From assembly GCA_000149265.1 (NCBI GenBank), contig CH002796.1, positions 895,879 to 959,878 on the forward strand: a stretch of DNA of 64,000 bases, in the 5' to 3' direction. Below, one piece after another: positions 59,337 to 64,000 of this stretch. The translations under genes were made by a program, and so were the position numbers. The notes beneath the pieces are model-generated. The model saw nothing but the letters and a program-made list of their open reading frames with translations. It ran no database searches and had not been told where the DNA came from. Origin of the DNA: Ciona savignyi (taxonomy: Eukaryota > Chordata > Ascidiacea > Phlebobranchia > Cionidae). How positions within the stretch are numbered: position 1 is the stretch's first letter; every line of letters starts with the position of its first letter.

Positions 59337-61742
59337 CCCAGGTCCAATGTTTGCCAGTAGAGTCGGTATTTATGCGGTGACACAGTAAACGGCGTTTCCG
59401 GCATTCCCGCAATTCCGCCAGCGACTGTAATGACCATACTTTATTGTATCATTCACGCACTTTAGCTAACCCGGATTTCTGCGACGCGTTCAATCTCTTG
59501 AAATGCGTAATCATATTATGCGCGCGAGTCGGCCGTCGCTTTAATTCCGTTAAGTTTGCAGGAAATTATAAACGAAATCGAGGTCAAAAAAGTTAGAATA
59601 TGCGGTTGTATATGCTGTTGATGGCGCGCGGCTATTTCTGAGATCAAATATCGTTGATAAAGCGGACTGTTGGCTGTTGAAACAAATCACAATTGATGAC
59701 CTTCGCAAAATTAGTTTGTAAATATGAATAATATTGTTGCTGGGTCAAACACTGCGCGAGTGGCCTCTTTTTGACCTTGTCCTGCTGCCTTGGTGTTATA
59801 CCTTATTATAAAGAACACACTTGTTTTAAAAGCCGACCGCACTCAAGCTCGGTGAGCATTGGACGCCGGTTCGTTAGAACTGTTGGCGCCCGTGTGATAC
59901 ATGATGGCGACAGCTCACTTTGGACCGAGCCAGTGCTGCAAAATCGCCGGGAAAACAAGCTCGTTAGCCCGCGGATGACCTGGCGGAAGGTCGATCTCGC
60001 AATATTTATCATGATTAGTCTTTGACGACTGTGGGGCATGGAAAACAAAGCGATTTCCGCGGCTGACCGCTCCGAGTCCACCGGAGTTGAGCGGAAGGTC
60101 AGGTTGTTAAGCAAAGGTCTCGACCGGGAATTCTCACGCTGCGCAATATGCTCGGTGGGGGTGGTTTGCCCGTGTTATCATATTTTCGCGTTACAAAGGA
60201 CACGGATAAACATATTTTCCCAGCATTTCGCAATAAACGTTCTCATCGACGCCACACAGAAAGCAAATTCTCATATCCAGCTCGTCCGAGACGCATAAAA
60301 AAAAACAATGAGAAAAACAAGCACAGAAATCTCAGTGTATTTAAATTACGGAGCCGCTTTCACGCCTTTCTCGGAACGCGATTTCAGCCATTAGAGCTGA
60401 GGTCTCCATAACAAGTGGACCCACTTTAACCCTGACAATTACTCGCCACAAATCCGATTAACCCATAGGGCTATTTGGAGTCGGATTGATAAAGCTCCTC
60501 CGATACCGGGAAGAAAGGTTAAAGCTGTCCGTCGGGTCGCGAAGGTCGGCTTCCCCGAATTAAATGTTAAGAATCCACAACAAGCAAAATTTTGAAGACC
60601 CAGCGAATCCCAGCTTAGCCGCCCATGGCAGATTTCGACGACTTCTCCGACGCCGCCGAAACGATTCTGCGCACTTTTAATCCAGTTAAGCCGCCGCGTG
60701 ACAGTTTCTGTTTTTTGTTTTGTTTTTTTCTGCAAATTGATTGATGTCATATGTGGGCGACGGGAAAAATACGAACCTGTGACACCCGATTTGAAACTAA
60801 TTCCACGGCGCTAATCCCCTGAAGTGTACTAAGCATGGCTTTCGAACCTGCTTGCACAGGGCCATTTCAGTCAGCGGCAGCAGATTAGAAACGAACTCCG
60901 TTCGCTGGTGAATCAAGTGCACCTGTTATCTCGACGACGTTGACAAACTTTGCCTCTGTTCGTCGGTTTTAATTGTGAAAATTCGCTCACGGTGGTTCGC
61001 CCTCGATCAAAACAACTCTGCTTTGGGATCTCCATGGCGACCAGTGACGGACGAGCAATTGAAGATCGCAACAACAACGAGATGACGTCACACAGGCCCG
61101 AAGTAATCCTTTCGTAACCAAACAATGCCGCTTATGAAAGAGAGGTGTTCAATTATAGTAGCAACGGTGCGAGTTGAATAAAAGAAGCAAGTACAGTATG
61201 TGGGGGTGAAAAGTGCGCGGTGCAGGGTCAGGAAAAGGCCAGGGAGACAGCTATTACCTTTTTATTGCAATTTATGAAGGTTCAGCTGCTGGGTAAATTG
61301 AGCCCGATAAATTTATAGAGGTGTCATACCACAAAAGCAAACAGTTGCATTTATCCACGCTCGGTATTGCCAATAAAACTGAAATTACGCAATTTCAGTG
61401 AAACAAATGTGTTATTTACAAGGTATTTCAATTGGATGATGGAATGGAGAGAAAGTTGGACATTCTTGCATAAACGAGATCAATTATAGCGCACTAGAAG
61501 AACCGTATATTGGAAAAATCGGGCTGTGTTCTCGGTGTTTTTCTCGAAAATATCAATCAATTGCGGCTAGGTGGCCAAGTACGTAGGAATGACGTATATA
61601 TACATGTCAGCTATCTGTTTTGTCGAACTCCTTTCGACCTTGCGATGCTGCGAATTTTTCCAAGTAAACCTGTGTAGCCGAGGATGTTGAATGAGATAAA
61701 CGGGATTGGTTGTGAGATAAGACTACCTCATACTTGCAGCAG

Positions 61743-61777
61743 TGACCTTGACACGCATCAAGGTCAATTAGAGTTCA
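61743..61777 (+). promoter_or_regulatory. composite nuclear-receptor element with a perfect DR5 RARE
   Basis: AGGTCA ATTAG AGTTCA at 61761-61777 matches the canonical RAR/RXR direct repeat with 5-base spacing. The same AGGTCA is part of a perfect 9-bp inverted repeat, TGACCTTGA (61743-61751) and TCAAGGTCA (61758-61766), with a 6-base spacer. TCAAGGTCA is the extended monomer site of NR5A/FTZ-F1 and ERR receptors. It lies 3.2 kb upstream of the CYP26-B start codon. Confidence 0.7.
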
Positions 61778-61929
61778 AGTTCCTGCCGTTTTCAGTGTCG
61801 TCACCGTCCCTACGTCATAAGTGTATCGCATTTCGTTACAGCGAGGAAAATGCGAAAGCGGGAAGCGCAGAAAAGTAATACACATAGAGATCCAAAACAT
61901 CGCATAATAGCTCGATTAAATGAATTACA

Positions 61930-62038
61930 CGGTCGTGTGACCGAATGGTTAACGCGACCGATACATAAACCGAATTAAATACAAAAAAACGGTCTCAGCC
62001 ACAAGCCTATCATAGATTCGAAACTGATCCCAGTAAAA
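61930..62038 (+). mobile_element. SINE-B copy
   Basis: Head CGGTCGTGTGACCGAATGGT; B-box region CATAGATTCGAAACTGATCC; ends CAGTAAAATAAAA. Confidence 0.75.
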
Positions 62039-62369
62039 TAAAATTTCACGCTTACAAACTTTCCCCGCGGTGGCGTAATTGCACATTAGAGCGATTAATG
62101 GCAACATTTTCGCTCTCCTCGCCAATTGGCCGATTGCTGAACCCAATTTCGGCGAAAGCCGGGCTTTATCCCCATAATAAGCGCCTTATTCTCAACAGTC
62201 AATGATTTAATGCGAAAACGCGGCGGCTCCGGTTCCAAACCAAAGTTCACCTGTAATTTTGGGCTGACGGCCAAGCGAGGTTCAAATTCCCGTCAAGCCA
62301 AGTCCGTGATCACACCGGGTCAAAACGAAATATTTGCACCAATATTTGCACACCCGAAAAACGCCCACT

Positions 62370-62475
62370 GAGTACGGTCGTATGGCCGAATGTTTAATGT
62401 TCAGACACATATACCATTATTATTATAAAAAAAGGTCTTGCTGATGAGCGCATCATAGTCCAAACCTAGCCCGAT
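62370..62475 (+). mobile_element. SINE-B copy, diverged
   Basis: Head TACGGTCGTATGGCCGAATG. The A box is damaged (GTTTAATGTTCAG), and the B box is reduced to GTCCAAACCTAGCCCG. Confidence 0.7.
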
Positions 62476-64000
62476 ATTTATCAGATTGACCGAGTGGCAA
62501 TACACACGGGTATTTTCTTGCTATCGCGTTCCAATCACACCCACATTGTCTGGGTCTCGCGGTTTGGGTTGTCAACGCTGCAAGCACAGCGTTAAATGCG
62601 GCGCAGGTTCAAACCATTTCCAAAAATGCAAAAATAAAGTCACCGCCGCATACGTGGACAAGTTTCCAGGAACGGTAATATTAAGCCCTTTTCTCCGTGA
62701 ACAGTGTGCAAAGCAGGTTCAACTATTCAACTTTGAGAGTATGATGTTTACTAACAGATGTAGAGTTATTATTAGAAGAGCGAGGCCATTGGTAGATAGT
62801 GTCTACTCGTGTATTCACAAAGGTTATCTTATCTGAGACGTAAACCATTTTTGATGGTTTCGTAATTAAAGTTTCTTTCTCTTTTCCGCTGGCTTCGTGA
62901 CCGGGACAGGGGAGTTTATAAGGGAAATGATTATAATCGCACAAATTCCGATTTAATAAGCTTGTGTAATCTGCTTACAGCGTATTGAAACCGCGCTGAA
63001 ATCCTGCTGTCAGTAATCACGCGAAGATTACCGAAAACTTCCGAAACGAAGATTGCGTCATGTAGAAATTAATAAATAGCTGAGATTTTTCATTAAATTC
63101 CGAGCCGTCATTGCCTTCTCGCGGGAATGGCAATTAAGCAATTCAGAATGACAAATCAAAATTCATATCTTTTATCAGATAAGCAAAGGCACTTGGACAA
63201 AAATGTGCACATGCATAAATATACACCCGCAGCTATTGGCTGCGAATTCGGGTTGTTTATTTTTTAATATTTTAGCTTGTCGCTAGCGAGCATGACGCAT
63301 TACACGCGCGCACACAAAAACAAACATTTAATCCGTATAAACCCTATAATATTTGTGTTCGAAAATAAAACCCGAGGTCTCACGGTGGCAGGCGACGGGC
63401 CAGCACAGTATTACTCGGCTCCGGAACAAAGAACCTTATTTATCCGGCCCAGGTAACGTGGCGTTGTGACTCTACTGCTGGACAGGAAAGGAGAAAACTA
63501 CCAGTCGCTGCATTTTTTGGATCGCCGCGGATTTACCCGCCGTTTTCCGAGAAAGGGGATTCCTAGAGTCCGTCCCTCCGCGTCTCGGGTCAAAGAATGT
63601 CTCGAAGAACGTAACGTAATCTATTTTCGCAACTTGAGATCGTGATAGGTTTAGTCGGAGGGTTCGATCCGAGGGTGCAACTGTCAACATAATTACAATA
63701 ATCTTGTTCATTTACACAAGCAAAAGCCACCGTCCCGAACTATGCATAACCACTGCACTCGTAACAACCCACACAGAGAAGCTATATTTAGACCGTGATT
63801 TCGATTTATAGAAACACACATACATTATTCAATTTATTAAATATTTTCGGATGCATTTTTTAATTAAATTGAAAATAATCGCTGTATTATGTGACTGCGT
63901 GCAGTTATTCGGCACTTTGTTTGTATGTAAATAAGTTTGAATTATTGGGACTTAACGGGGCATTCGAATTTCACTAGGGCTTCCTATAATATTCAATTTA

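Larger units (their letters stand above)
58526..64000. other. non-coding upstream flank of CYP26-B
   Basis: Higher GC than the left half of the window and few transposons (two SINE-B copies). Open frames here are short and arginine/serine-rich with no recognisable domain, and I could not assemble exons. The region carries a perfect DR5 (61761-61777) and a near-consensus DR5 (59320-59336), so it is a good candidate for the regulatory domain of CYP26-B. Confidence 0.55.

Noticed and set aside
59806-60114. 102-aa minus-strand open frame upstream of CYP26-B
   Set aside because: Serine/arginine-rich with no domain and an overlapping plus-strand frame; typical of GC-richer non-coding DNA.
60439-60750. 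103-aa minus-strand open frame
   Set aside because: No recognisable features and no adjacent exon-like sequence.
63472-63711. 79-aa minus-strand open frame at the right end
   Set aside because: Could be part of a gene beyond the window, but nothing in it supports that.

Overview
This is a eukaryotic, AT-rich animal window. It carries spliced genes with GT-AG introns and many dispersed tRNA-derived repeats. Gene content (two CYP26 retinoic-acid hydroxylases, cereblon, a sideroflexin, the spliceosomal cyclophilin PPIL1) and the compact, repeat-peppered introns point to an invertebrate chordate, most likely a tunicate of the Ciona type. That assignment is inference, since no search was possible.

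Layout. 1-4037: non-coding, with a 77-bp minisatellite. 4038-4565 (-): intronless PPIL1. 6783-22737 (-): cereblon (CRBN), 11 coding exons rebuilt by translation and phase matching. CRBN intron 7 (9938-15177) holds plus-strand exon candidates for one or two small membrane proteins. A degenerate tRNA-Asp-like sequence sits in intron 1. 22738-24797: divergent CRBN/sideroflexin intergenic region. 24798-34708 (+): sideroflexin, 11 exons and 323 aa, with one GC-AG intron. 34732-36887: a ~1-kb tandem duplication that copies the sideroflexin 3' flank and its poly(A) signal. 38475-47936 (+): CYP26 paralogue A, 7 exons, 641 aa. 48689-58525 (-): CYP26 paralogue B, 9 exons, 651 aa, tail-to-tail with A across 752 bp. 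58526-64000: non-coding upstream flank of CYP26-B, with a perfect DR5 retinoic-acid response element.

How it fits together. The two CYP26 genes would clear retinoic acid in the ER. The DR5 and DR5-like motifs around CYP26-B suggest the RA-induced negative feedback known for vertebrate CYP26 genes. Both CYP26 proteins have an unusual ~100-residue N-terminal extension before the membrane anchor, with five N-glycosylation sequons each, suggesting a luminal ectodomain. PPIL1 (spliceosome), CRBN (CRL4 ubiquitin ligase receptor) and sideroflexin (mitochondrial amino-acid carrier) are housekeeping neighbours with no evident functional link to CYP26.

Repeats. Three dispersed families recur. SINE-A is ~300 bp, with a tRNA-like head and a (TATCC)n tail. 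SINE-B is ~105 bp and tRNA-Ser/Leu-like. Element C is ~150 bp and non-autonomous. They fill introns and intergenic regions of the left and central parts and become rare upstream of CYP26-B.
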